Positions 41,560 through 51,085 of a stretch of DNA of 64,000 nucleotides are shown one piece after another. Location of the stretch: positions 655,001-719,000 of the forward strand of contig NC_079323.1 of assembly GCF_029931775.1 (NCBI RefSeq). Reading direction: 5' to 3'. A model generated the notes under the pieces. The model was not told the origin of the DNA. It made no database searches and saw only the letters and a program-made list of their open reading frames with translations. The position numbers and the translations under genes were made by a program. This DNA comes from Euleptes europaea. Its lineage: Eukaryota; Chordata; Lepidosauria; Squamata; Sphaerodactylidae. How positions within the stretch are numbered: position 1 is the first letter of the stretch; the number at the start of each line of letters is the position of its first letter.

Positions 41560-41822
41560 GACCATCCAGGAGCTTCCAGGCATCTCACAATCATGGGTCC
41601 AAAGCCTCTTCCTTGTTGCTCTTAGCAACTTGTAGACACACTTTCTCTGAACGTGGCGGCTCCGTTTAGCTATCATGACTAAAAGATGTTCCTTCCTGGA
41701 CTTCTCCATGAATTTGTCTAACCCTCCTCTGAAAGCCATCTATGTTAGTGGCCCTCAGTACATCTGGTGGTGGTGGCTTCCACAGAGTAATTACCCATTG
41801 TGTGTTTCCTTTTGTGTACCCT
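41560..41822 (-). repeat. LINE (CR1/L2 group) 3' fragment
   Basis: Minus strand contains the familiar 3' region CATGGAGAAGTCCAGGAAGG, TCATGATAGCTAAACGGAGC and a cysteine-poor frame with stops. The assignment is by remembered consensus only. Confidence 0.4.
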
Positions 41823-41827
41823 GGTAT

Positions 41828-41925
41828 TGTTGCCAACTCCAGGTAGAGCCTGGAGTTCTCCTGAAGTTACAACTGATCTCCAGAGATCAGTTTCCCTAGG
41901 CAAAAACTATGTTTTTCTGCTGAGC
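41828..41925. mobile_element. TAGGGTTGCC-type MITE, left half
   Basis: ATTGTTGCCAACTCCAGGTA through AGATCAGTTTCCCTAGG, then lost. It is followed by an unclassified repeat at 41965-42040 shared with 18237. Confidence 0.5.
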
Positions 41926-42039
41926 ATAGATGGCTGACCTACAGAAGCTTATGCAGCAAAAGAAGAGCTACGTTCCAGTCCAGGAGCACCTTCAACACCA
42001 ACAAGATTTTCAGTGGTAGGAGCTTCCGAGAGTCAAAGT

Positions 42040-42427
42040 ACTTATGAAGGAAGCTTTAGTCTGGAGAACAGAAGGTTAAGGGGTGACATGATAGCCATGT
42101 TTAAATATTTGAAGGGATGCCATGTTAATGAGGGAACTAGCTTGTTCTCAGTTGCTTCAGAGACTAGAACACAGAGTAATAGATTTAAACTAAGAGAAAA
42201 GCGATTCCATCTAAACATTAGGAAGAACTTTCTGACGGTGAGGGCGGTTCAACGGTGGAATGCGCTGCCTCGGGGGGGTGGAGTCCCCATCTTTGGAGGT
42301 CTTGAAGCAGAGGCTGGATGGCCATCTGTCAGGAGCGCTTTGATTGTGGGATCCTGCATGGCAGGGGGTTGGACTGGATGGCCCTTGTGGTCTCTTCCAA
42401 CCTTGTGTGATTTTGTGATTTGTGACT
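42040..42427 (+). repeat. CR1 LINE 3' end
   Basis: Encodes ENRRLRGDMIAMFKYLKGC, RFHLNIRKNFLTVRAVQRW and ends TTGTGTGATTTTGTGATTTG, a CR1 octamer-type tail. Bases 42428-43285 hold nothing recognisable. Confidence 0.8.
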
Positions 42428-43285
42428 CTTGAAAACTCATACCCTGAAAATCGTTTTGGTCTCTCAGGTGCTCCTGGCCTGGAATGCAGCTCTTCTTTTG
42501 CAAACCAACACGGCCACCCTTGGAAACTCTCTTATGCAGCAGTCCTTTCTTACGGGGCCAGAATCCTTGTGGTCATTTGGAATGCCGGGTATTCCCTTAC
42601 CTGACAAATGCCCTTTCCTTGGCTCCTCTTCCAACAGAACCACAATCAGGCAGTCACATGCAAAGGTGAAAGGGGGCTCTGTCTCCCTCCATGCAAGAGA
42701 AGGGTGCCTAGAAAAGCTTTGGTGGGGTTTCGCTGTCCCTTTCTTTAGCTCCTTCCGACACTCCAGCTTGTTCTCTCAAGCTTTACAACTGAACAAGCTG
42801 CTAATGTCCTTTGCACTCTGTCTTTGGAAGGTCTGATCCAGCTTTGCAAAGCACTCACCTGCCTTCAGCCCCAGCAAGTCTCCGTAGTGAGGGAGGGCAT
42901 GGTCTGGGATTCTGCAGTCAATGGAGGGCTGAGCCCTTTCCAGAGACCTGAAGGGGCAGAGACATTTATGCTGCCTACCTTCAGGCTGGCCCTGGGGGAG
43001 TCAGGAGCCAGGGGCTGGGCAGCTCTGGCAAGTGGCCTCCTCCTTGGGCTCAGGTGTGTGTGGGGGAGCTTACCCTTTGACCTTCTCTTTAGGTGCACCA
43101 GAAGTGCTCCCCAGAGACCAACTGCAGCGTTTTTTCTCTGCGCTTCCTCATGATGGCATTTTCTGCTTGTTGTCTTGCTACGGTTTCCTCCTCAAAAGCA
43201 GGGAAGGGTAGTGAAGACACCCCAGACACAAATGGAAAAAGAGTGGAGAAAAACCACTGCAGTTCAGCACCCAAACCTCCATGTG

Positions 43286-43454
43286 TAAAGACCAGGGTTG
43301 CCAACCTCAAACTGCTGATCAGATGGCAGCACAAAAGAGCTCCAGACCTCAGGAGGGGCTGGCCATTAAAGGTCACAAATTCTACGTAGGCTTTGAAAGG
43401 CATCTGTGAACAAGGTGTGTGGAGTTGCCTAGAGTTGCCACCCTCCAGGTACTA
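43286..43454. mobile_element. two TAGGGTTGCC MITE starts, incomplete
   Basis: CAGGGTTGCCAACCTCAAAC at 43285 and GAGTTGCCACCCTCCAGG at 43432. Neither has a visible right end. The second runs straight into the AT-rich repeat. Confidence 0.4.
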
Positions 43455-43965
43455 AACAAGGATACCTATGCTGAAATAGTAAAGGCTATAGAGAACACAC
43501 AGCACGAGGCTCTATTATAGTAAACAATATCATCAAAAATGATAGCTTATTTTTAATATATAAATTGGCATCACATTCATGCCAATAAACTGCAATTCCT
43601 AACTGGAAAAAACACGAAACCTAAACAAACTGAACAAGAAAGCGATCATAAACAAAGAAGTGTATGCTATTCAATAGTATGCTATTCAGTAGAAGATGCA
43701 CAAAAAAGATGCACAAAGTTCCAAGCGTAATGAATTTCGAAACGCAGTATTCTGCAAATGCCAAAAAATTGCAAATGCCAAAAAATTGCAAATGCCAAAA
43801 AAAATCCCACATAAATATTAATCAGGAAAATCCTGAGTAGCTCATGAAATAACGATGTAAGAAGGCAAGGACGTGGGGTCGATCCTGCGCACGTTTCAAA
43901 TCTGTTCCTTCTTCAGCAGACCTTTGAAGACAGTACTGCAGCTTACCACTCTGCATCATGGGGCT
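43455..43965. repeat. unclassified AT-rich repeat with short tandem array
   Basis: About 500 bp, much more AT-rich than its surroundings. It holds three tandem copies of TGCAAATGCCAAAAAAT (43755-43803) and two of GTATGCTATTCA (43663-43690). The right part, GATCCTGCGCACGTTTCAAA followed by CTTCTTCAGCAGACC, looks like the terminal segment of an interspersed repeat. Confidence 0.4.
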
Positions 43966-43974
43966 ATTTACAAG

Positions 43975-44275
43975 TTATTAATGTTCCTTCCACCAATTTT
44001 CACTCCACCATGAGTCAGAAGTGACTTGATAGCACTTCACACAAAATGTGGTGTCATCCGCACATCTCAAATTGTTAATGTTCCATCCACCAGTTTTCAC
44101 TCCTCCTTCATCTAAATCTAATCCAGCTTTCCTTTTATGTTCTGCGGATAGATTGAACAGACAGGGAGATAAAATACACCCTTGTCTGGCACCTTTGTCA
44201 ATTGGAAACCATTCTGTTCCTCCATATTCTGTCCTAACAGTAGAAAAGAGCAGAAAAGCAGGATATAAATATTGT
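43975..44275 (-). repeat. BovB/RTE LINE reverse-transcriptase fragment
   Basis: The minus-strand frame reads RQGCILSPCLFNLSAE … NINNLRCADDTT, the RTE/BovB catalytic region with (Y/C)ADD. To its left, a 36-bp stretch is repeated (43978-44013 and 44076-44111) around a BovB-like 3' end (GAGTCAGAAGTGACTTGATA). Decayed. Confidence 0.7.
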
Positions 44276-44454
44276 AAATAAATTAAATTAGTTTACTCCA
44301 AGTTCCTCCTTTTGATTGGAAACATGTGGGAGAACGGGGGAGGCAAGTTGTTCAAACTTTGCCTGATCCAGTTGCTTGGTTGGAGGTTCGATGCTCAGGT
44401 TCTGCATTGTAGAGAACGTTCCAAAATGCCAGCACAAGCAGGGTTCGCCTGTTA

Positions 44455-45900
44455 GAATCATAGAGTTCATGCCCAGAAGATGGCCAAGATGCCCTCCCTC
44501 TCATCATCTGCTTAAGGTCACAGAATCAGCAATGCTGACAGATGGCCATCTAACCTCTTCTTAAAAACCTGCAGGGAAGGAGAGTTACCACCTCCTGAGG
44601 AAGCCTGTTCCACTGAGGAACTGCTCTGACTGTTAGAAAATTCATCCTAATGTCTAGTCAGAAACTCTTTTGATTTAATTTCAACCCATTGGTTCTGGTC
44701 CGACCTTCTGGGGCAACAGAAAACGACTCAGCCCCATCCGCTATATGACAGCCCTTCAAGTACTTGAAGATGGTTATCATATTCCCTCTCAGTCTTCTCC
44801 TCTCCAGGATAAACATACCCAGCTCCTTCAACCTTTCCTCATAGAACCTGGTCTCCAGACCCCTCACCATCTTTGTTGCCCTCCTCTGGACACGTTCCAG
44901 CTTGTCTATATCCTTCTTAAATTGCGGTGCCCCAAACTGAACACAGTACTCTAGGTGAGGTCTAACCAGAGCACTTTGCGTGATCTGGACACTATACTTC
45001 TGTTGATACAGCCCAAGACCACATTTGCCTTTTTAGCTACCGCATCACACTGCTGACTCATGTTCAGTGTTTGGTCTACTAAGACCCCAAGATCCTTTTC
45101 GCACACACTACTGCTGAGAGAAGTCTCCCCCATTCTATAATTATGCATTTGATTTTTCCTACCTAAATGCAGAACTTTACATTTATCTTTGTTGAAGTGC
45201 ATTTTATTAGTTTTAACCCTGTTCTCCAGCCTGTATCCTGCCTCTGTCTTCTACTGTATTTGCTACCCCTCCCAATTTAGTATCATCTGCAAATTGAATA
45301 AGCATCCCCTCTATTCCTTCATCCAAATCGTTTATAAAGATATTGAAAAACACAGGGCCCAAGACTGATCCCTGAGGCACTCCACTAGTCACTTTTCTCC
45401 AAGTGGATGAGGAACCATTAACAAGCACTCTTTGGGTGTGATATGTCAACCAGTTGCAGATCCACCTAACAGAAATAGGTTCTAAACCACATTTCCCCAA
45501 TTTGTCAACAGTAATATTATGGGGAACCTTATCAAAAGCCTTACTGAAATCAAGATAAACTATGTCTACATCTATTCCGCTGATCCAGCCAGGTAGTAAC
45601 TTTCTCTAAAAAGGAAATAAGATTAGTCTGATATGACTTGTTCTTGAGAAACCCATGCTGGCTCTTAGTAATCAGATCCATCCTTTCTAAATGCTCAAGA
45701 ACTGACTGTTTAATGATCAAAAACATTTCCCGGTATAGAAGTCAAGCTGATGGGTCAGTAGTTACCCGGATCCTCCTTTTCCCCTTCTTGAAGATGGGGA
45801 CAACATTTGCCAGCCTCCAATCTTCTGGCACCTCACCTATTCTCCAAGACTTCTCAAAGAAGTCTCTCCTCTGGTATTGCCCCCAATACTCCAGGAATTT
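44455..45900 (-). repeat. CR1 LINE, long 3' portion
   Basis: About 1.45 kb in minus orientation and the longest CR1 here. Minus-strand frames give [20 protein letters not shown] and FADDTKL (the RT catalytic region), LHLGRKNQMHNYRMGE, EKDLGVLVDQTLNM, and the tail region CTAGACATTAGG. It reads in more than one frame, so it is an old copy. Confidence 0.85.
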
Positions 45901-45979
45901 CCCAAGCCACCGTTGGCAACCCTGCCCATAACCTGCAAATGAATCCAACAAAGGACATCTTTTGAAATACGTAAAGCCT

Positions 45980-45985
45980 TTTAAT
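45980..45985 (-). terminator. ATTAAA polyadenylation signal, ubiquilin gene 3
   Basis: Minus strand ATTAAA, 103 bp after the stop codon at 46088. A common variant signal at a plausible distance. No AATAAA is closer. Confidence 0.45.
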
Positions 45986-46087
45986 CTGAAATCATGAAAT
46001 CCATTCTTGTGCGAAGCCCCAGCTGCAGCGCAGGAGCCAGGAAGTACCTCCCGTCCACCGCCGCCTCCACTTCCTGCCTTCTCCAAC

Positions 46088-47593
46088 TCAGAGCTTGTAC
46101 GTCCGCTGTTGCTTGGAGGAGGGTTGTGCCGAAGAGCCCCGCAAGCTGCTAAGGGGTTTGGCACCAGCCGCCCAATCTGTACCCACCAGAGCCTGCAGGA
46201 TCCTCTGGGCAGAGAAGCCCTGATGCCCCGCCCGAGAGGCAGGTGGGGCCACCTCACAGAGGGATGTGTTGGAGTGGGCTCTCCGCACGGGCCGCTCGGC
46301 TCTGTGGGGTCCTTTGGCCGGCTCGTCGGCAGCAAGAGCTTGCAGCCGCTGCTGAATTTCTAGCAGCCCCTGGACCTCCTTTGGACTCCAATTTGCCCAG
46401 AAGACGTCTGTGTTCTGCATCTGCTGCAGGAGCGCTGGGATGTGTGCGGCAGCCTGCTCTCGGACATTCCTGGGCACCACGGCCCTCTTTCGGATCATCT
46501 TGGCCACCAGCTCTGGGGCATGGCTGAGCCCCTGCCCGGCGGCGTTCCTGCCAGGACTGTTGGTGATGCTCTCCATAAGGTGCCGGATGATTTGATGGAG
46601 CAGGTTCTTCACAGCGGTGGAGACCAGCTGCCCGGCTTCTTCCTTCACCCCACTGCTTTCTCCGTGGCTTTGATCACTGCTGCCAGCAGTGGTGTTCTGG
46701 GCACCCTGCCTTGGTGGCCGAATATTGGTAGGAAGCGACCGCTCTTTAGCAGACAGCTTTTCACAGTGATGGACGGGGGGTTGGCCGACAGCAAAGCCGG
46801 CCAACAGCTTCTTTGGAAGGCCCTTGGGCAGGAGACCCGGCACCTCAACGAAAGGGCCCTGCAGGGAGCCATTGTTATCCCCGCTAGGGAAACCCGAGGC
46901 CTGAGGTGGAGGCTTGATGATTTCCCGCACAGCCGCTGGGTTCCTGGCCAGCTCCACCACCAGCTTCATGCCCTCTGGAGAGCCAAAGACGTGGCTGATC
47001 TCGGGGGCTTTCTGCATCACCTGCTGCACCTGGGGGTTGTCGGTGGCCAACTCCTTCATCAGGTCAGGGCTGGAGAGTTTGCTCTGGATGAAGGGGTTCT
47101 CCAGGAGCTGGAGCATCAGATCGGGGTTGGACATGAGCTGGGTCTGGAACTCGGCGAAATTGGCAGTGTTGAGCCCCAGGCTGGCCGTCAGCTCCCGGAG
47201 GCTGTCACTGGCAAAAGTGCTGCTCGGAGGGGACTTCTGATCTAAGGTGGGGTGGGTCAGAACTGCAGTGGCTTGCCGGGATTGGGGCACCCGGTGGGAC
47301 CGGAGGACCACGAAGATGGTGGCATCGTCATCCAGGTGTATCCTGTGCTGGCCGAGGGTCTTGTGGTCTTTTAAGATCCTTCCGGTGTACACCAGCACAA
47401 CTCGGTCAGGAGAAGAGGAAAAATGCCTGCCCACGTGTTCCTTTAACTCTCTGACAAGCATGTCCTGGTGGACTAGGAATTCTTCCTTCTGCCATGGGGC
47501 CTTCACCATGATGCGGACAACTTGAGGCTCGGCGGTGGCCCCGAGGTCCACTCCTGGGATTTTCTGGCTTTCTACCATGATGCTGCCAGGCAT
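46088..47593 (-). CDS. ubiquilin-like protein without clear UBA
   Basis: A 501-residue ubiquilin-family protein. The UBL spans about residues 24-101 (VYTGRILKDHKTLGQH). It is followed by the best-preserved STI1-like segment of the two UBA-less proteins (LGLNTANFAEFQTQLMSNPD, NPFIQSKLSSPDLMKEL, NPQVQQVM, APEISHVF, ELARNPAAVREI). The rest is poorly conserved and rich in Ser, Pro and basic residues. The C-terminus (SAQRILQALVGTDW) shows at most a vestige of a UBA. ATG 47593 follows a likely splice acceptor (GGTTGTTTGCAG ending at 47606), so a 5' exon probably exists; ATG 47578 is an in-frame alternative. It could be the counterpart of UBQLNL or of mouse Ubqln5. Confidence 0.88.
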   Translation of the reverse strand: MPGSIMVESQKIPGVDLGATAEPQVVRIMVKAPWQKEEFLVHQDMLVRELKEHVGRHFSSSPDRVVLVYTGRILKDHKTLGQHRIHLDDDATIFVVLRSHRVPQSRQATAVLTHPTLDQKSPPSSTFASDSLRELTASLGLNTANFAEFQTQLMSNPDLMLQLLENPFIQSKLSSPDLMKELATDNPQVQQVMQKAPEISHVFGSPEGMKLVVELARNPAAVREIIKPPPQASGFPSGDNNGSLQGPFVEVPGLLPKGLPKKLLAGFAVGQPPVHHCEKLSAKERSLPTNIRPPRQGAQNTTAGSSDQSHGESSGVKEEAGQLVSTAVKNLLHQIIRHLMESITNSPGRNAAGQGLSHAPELVAKMIRKRAVVPRNVREQAAAHIPALLQQMQNTDVFWANWSPKEVQGLLEIQQRLQALAADEPAKGPHRAERPVRRAHSNTSLCEVAPPASRAGHQGFSAQRILQALVGTDWAAGAKPLSSLRGSSAQPSSKQQRTYKL

Positions 47594-48095
47594 CAATTCT
47601 TCCTTCTGCAAACAACCAAAGGCTCTTGCTGGAGAAAAGCTCAGGCAAGATCCTTCCTCGCGGCTCAGTTAAAGTTGCTTCTCATCCCAGCCCAAAGGAG
47701 CTCTGGCTTCTTCACTCAGTCACCAGGCAAGCTCTGGATTCCCTCTTCTCCCCACCCTTCCCTGACCCTTCCCAGATGCTCCAACAACCTTCTGATGCAG
47801 AACCAGTGCTTTATGACCTCACTGCTGAGGTCGCTTGCTGCAGCTGCTCAGAGCTCCGCAGACTCAGCCTCCCCAACATGCTGGAATCCATCATGGCGGC
47901 ATGGACGACCTTTGCCTTCAAAATGATGAATCAGCAGAAGGGGCATCCTTATGTCCAGCCCACAAACAGACTACACATTATTGTAATCTGCTGATCAGAC
48001 GTTCCGTGAGACTTAAATCTTGTCATTTTGACTGCAAATGCAACCAGCTACTAATGATTCACGGCCTGTTCCGAGGTAGGTTTGCTGGCCCACTG

Positions 48096-48103
48096 TGACG
48101 TCA
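48096..48103 (-). promoter_or_regulatory. perfect CRE upstream of ubiquilin gene 3
   Basis: TGACGTCA in the context CACTGTGACGTCACCGC, 503 bp upstream of ATG 47593, and further than in the other two genes because a 5' intron is likely. The flank CTGTGAC is shared with the gene 1 and gene 2 sites. A second CRE-like TGAGGTCA lies near 47817-47824 on the minus strand. Confidence 0.6.
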
Positions 48104-48198
48104 CCGCCTCCGGGGGCTATTTTACACACGACACAGCAGCAGACAGGTGTGCCACTTGACAGAGATGCTCAGCCACATTCTGATGACTTTTGCAGTCT

Positions 48199-48345
48199 TA
48201 CTAGGATTGCTAGGTCCCTCTTCGCCATTGGTGGAAGGTTTTTGGGGCAGAGCCTGAGGAGGGTGGGGTTTGGGGAGGGGAGGGACTTAAATGTCATAGA
48301 GTCCAATGGCCAAAGCAGCCATTTTCTCCAGGGGAACTGATCTCT
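48199..48345. mobile_element. TAGGGTTGCC-type MITE, right end lost
   Basis: TAGGATTGCTAGGTCCCTCT through GGGGAACTGATCTCTAAG, then unrelated sequence. Confidence 0.6.
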
Positions 48346-48389
48346 AAGTCTTACATGTACACTCATAAGCCATAAAATGTGAAGCAGCC

Positions 48390-48880
48390 CTGATCTGGCC
48401 ACCTAGATCTAGTAACATTGAGTCTAGACGACTGCAGTGCATTCTCTGTATGGGTCTCCCCTTAAAATCAACTTGGAACCACCAGTTAGTGCAGAATGTC
48501 ACAGCTGGGTTATATCAGGAACTAGGCGGTGCGTATACATTACTCCCATTCTGCAGTCGCTCCATTGGCTGCCCATTATTGGGTTCAGGTCAAGGTATAT
48601 GCATAGAAAGCCCTGCATGACCTTCGACCCTCGTATCTGCTAGATCGCCCCTCCTCCTATTCCCCACCACAACAACTTTGTTCATCTGAGTAGGGCTTTC
48701 TATACCGGCAACCTTGCAAATGGGCAAAATGAACCGCTGCCCATCAACCCACCTTCTCTGTTGCAGCCCCACCTTGTGCAATGGTCTGCCTGAGGCGTTC
48801 AGGAGGGCATCTACTTTTCTGGCTTTGTGCAAAGTATGCAAAACTGCATGATTCAGGGGGGCTTTTTTACACAGGCAAGA
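48390..48880 (+). repeat. L2-like LINE, pol C-terminal remnant
   Basis: Frames give ITPILQSLHWLPI and KPCMTFDPRI, close to the L2 motif HITPVL.SLHWLPV followed by KALH. Near 48770 comes the CACCTTGTGCAATGG block equivalent to LWN.LP. Stops and shifts are present. Confidence 0.65.
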
Positions 48881-49034
48881 AGACTATACTGTAATGAACT
48901 TTTTTACAGAAAGATGTTTTGGTAATGGGACAGGGACTGAGATCTGTGCAACAATGTCTAGTATGGACTGTCTGTTGCCATATGACCCTATGATGTCATT
49001 TCTGCACTGTTTAATGTGTCATGCTAATGCTTAT

Positions 49035-49285
49035 GCCAGCGTGGTGCAGTGGTTAAGAGTGGTGGACACTAATCTGGTGAACCGGGTTGGTTTCCCCACT
49101 CCTGCACATGAAGCCTGCTGGGTGACCTTGGGCCAGTCACAGTTCTCTCCGAACTCTCTCAGTCCCACCTACCACACAAGGTATCTGTTGTGGGGAGAGG
49201 AAGGAGATTGTAAACTGGTTTGATTCTCCCTAAAAGGTAGAGAAAGTTGACTTATAATAACCAACTCCTCTTCTTCTTCGTTTCA
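49035..49285 (+). repeat. tRNA-derived SINE with CTT tail
   Basis: The only plus-strand copy of this family here. The head is GCCAGCGTGGTGCAGTGG, the body includes CTGGGTGACCTTGGGCCAG, and the tail ACCAACTCCTCTTCTTCTTC. Confidence 0.8.
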
Positions 49286-49289
49286 GCTC

Positions 49290-49435
49290 TGTTTTCAGAT
49301 TCTGCAATCCAAACCTCAAATGTGTTGTTTACTAGATGTCTCATTTCTGTTGATTTAAATTGTCTTGCAATGTGTAATCCTTCTTGAGTCTCAGTGAGAA
49401 AGGTGGACTATAAATGACTTAAATAAATGAACAAT
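49290..49435 (+). repeat. L2-like LINE 3' end
   Basis: TTGAGTCTCAGTGAGAAAGG then ACTTAAATAAATGAAC. Bases 49436-49880 hold nothing recognisable except a short TTG run. Confidence 0.5.
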
Positions 49436-49881
49436 TCTCTTATAAATGAGTCAAAGGATCTCAAAATTATTATCTGGGAGGCAACCAGATAGTGTGAACA
49501 GTGTGGCAAGGACAAGAAGAACATTATGAAACACTAAAGGCATTACATTGTGATCAAAGAGCTCAAAACAGATTTATTATAATGAGAAATCAGAATGTAC
49601 ATGGAGTTTATAGGGGAAAGTAAAAACTTTCTACAAGTAGGAAAGCACATTTAGAAGAAGGCAAAAATTGCTAAAGTTTTGTTGTTGTTGTTCAAGCCAT
49701 TTCAGAATAGCCTCAGCCGCCCTCTTTGGAGGAGAGGGCAGCCGATGAGAAATCAAGGGTCTTGTCTAAACCACAACCAGCTTCTCCATCCTGAACTTGC
49801 TCTTTGGCACCCGCAGGCCCCTCCCTAGGGTGCAGTAAAGGACCCCAAGAAAGGAAATAGCCAATCAGACGAGGGGGGGTA

Positions 49882-50085
49882 TTAGGGTTGCCAAGCCCCT
49901 CTTCGCCACCGAAGGGAGGTTTTGGGGGCGGAGCCTGAGGAAGGTGGGGTTTGGGGAGGGGAGGGACTTCAATGCCATAGAGTCCAATGGCCAAAGCAGC
50001 CATTTTCTCCAGGGGGACTGATCTCTATTGGCTGGAGATCAGTTGTAATAGCAGGAGATCTCCAGCTAGTACCTGGAGGTGCTGA
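49882..50085. mobile_element. TAGGGTTGCC-type MITE, right tip lost
   Basis: TTAGGGTTGCCAAGCCCCTC through AGCTAGTACCTGGAGG. The final GGCAACCC is missing. Bases 50086-50690 hold nothing recognisable. Confidence 0.7.
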
Positions 50086-50699
50086 ATGCTGAGGCGTAGG
50101 AGGGAAACTTTTGAATACAGCGCCTGGCAGTCACTCAGCCACTGAGAATTACCCGTCTTTCTCTCTCTCCTTCTCTCGTACATGCACTCCATGCCACAGG
50201 CAGGAATGAAGAAAATTCCCCTGGACAACTTTAACCTTATACAGGTAGCATACCAATTAAATGAGGACAGCTTTGGAGGCCTCAGCTATAAAGTGACAGA
50301 CAAAATGTCCAATTCACATCTTGTTCAACAACAAGAAGCAGCATTGAGAGGACGATGGACGTATTAGACCTTCAGAACTAGGGAGCTGGTCAAGTTAGCT
50401 GACCCAGATATAACATCTGGCTGGTGAAAGGGGCAGTCCGTCACAAGGGCTGTTCTGTGGTACAATTCCTAACATGGATGTGCATTCAGGAAATAATAAT
50501 CCCTTTTATCGGTTTAATATAACGGATCACTGAAAATTATATTTGTACTCTCCAAAAATCTTAGATAATGACAATTTTTTACACAAGACGGGAAAAAGTA
50601 AGAGGAGCAGGAGGAGAAACTTAGTTGATAATCTAAGGGACAGGGTCATTTTCCAACCAAGGTTTTCACAGTTTTCTGCTAAAAAGGATAGTCCCGGGG

Positions 50700-51085
50700 G
50701 CCATTTATGCTTGGTAATTAGCAGCGTATTCCAAGCTGAATTGCCTCACATATTTGTTTGAGTTTTTCACAGTGAACCGTTGTTCAGGAAGTGACTGCGA
50801 AGCCGGCGCATACCAGCTTCACATATCTTAAGAGTCCCTTTAACGCAACCTTTTATGTTTGCTCCGCCCCCACACCTAAGAATCCCCTGAAGGAATCATG
50901 CAAAACGACAGCCGCACGATAGCTGTGCAAACAGTCGTTGGCTAACGGAAGGAACAAAGGAGCAGGCGAGTGGTGGGGGGTGGAATTTATTCTTTTGTGT
51001 CGGGACCGTGAATAGTCATTTTAAAGGTCTCATTTTTAAAAAGAGCTTTGAGCGAGCTTCAAAATTGACCCTGCATAAATGGCCG
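50700..51085. mobile_element. Harbinger-like MITE, decayed
   Basis: Ends GGCCATTTATGCTTGG and …CTGCATAAATGGCC match the termini at 17201. The edges lack a shared TTA/TAA. The interior, including CTTTTATGTTTGCTCCGCC, differs from the other copies. Confidence 0.5.

Noticed and set aside
46442-47245. Plus-strand open frame of 267 codons
   Set aside because: It is antisense to ubiquilin gene 3, with no recognisable motifs.
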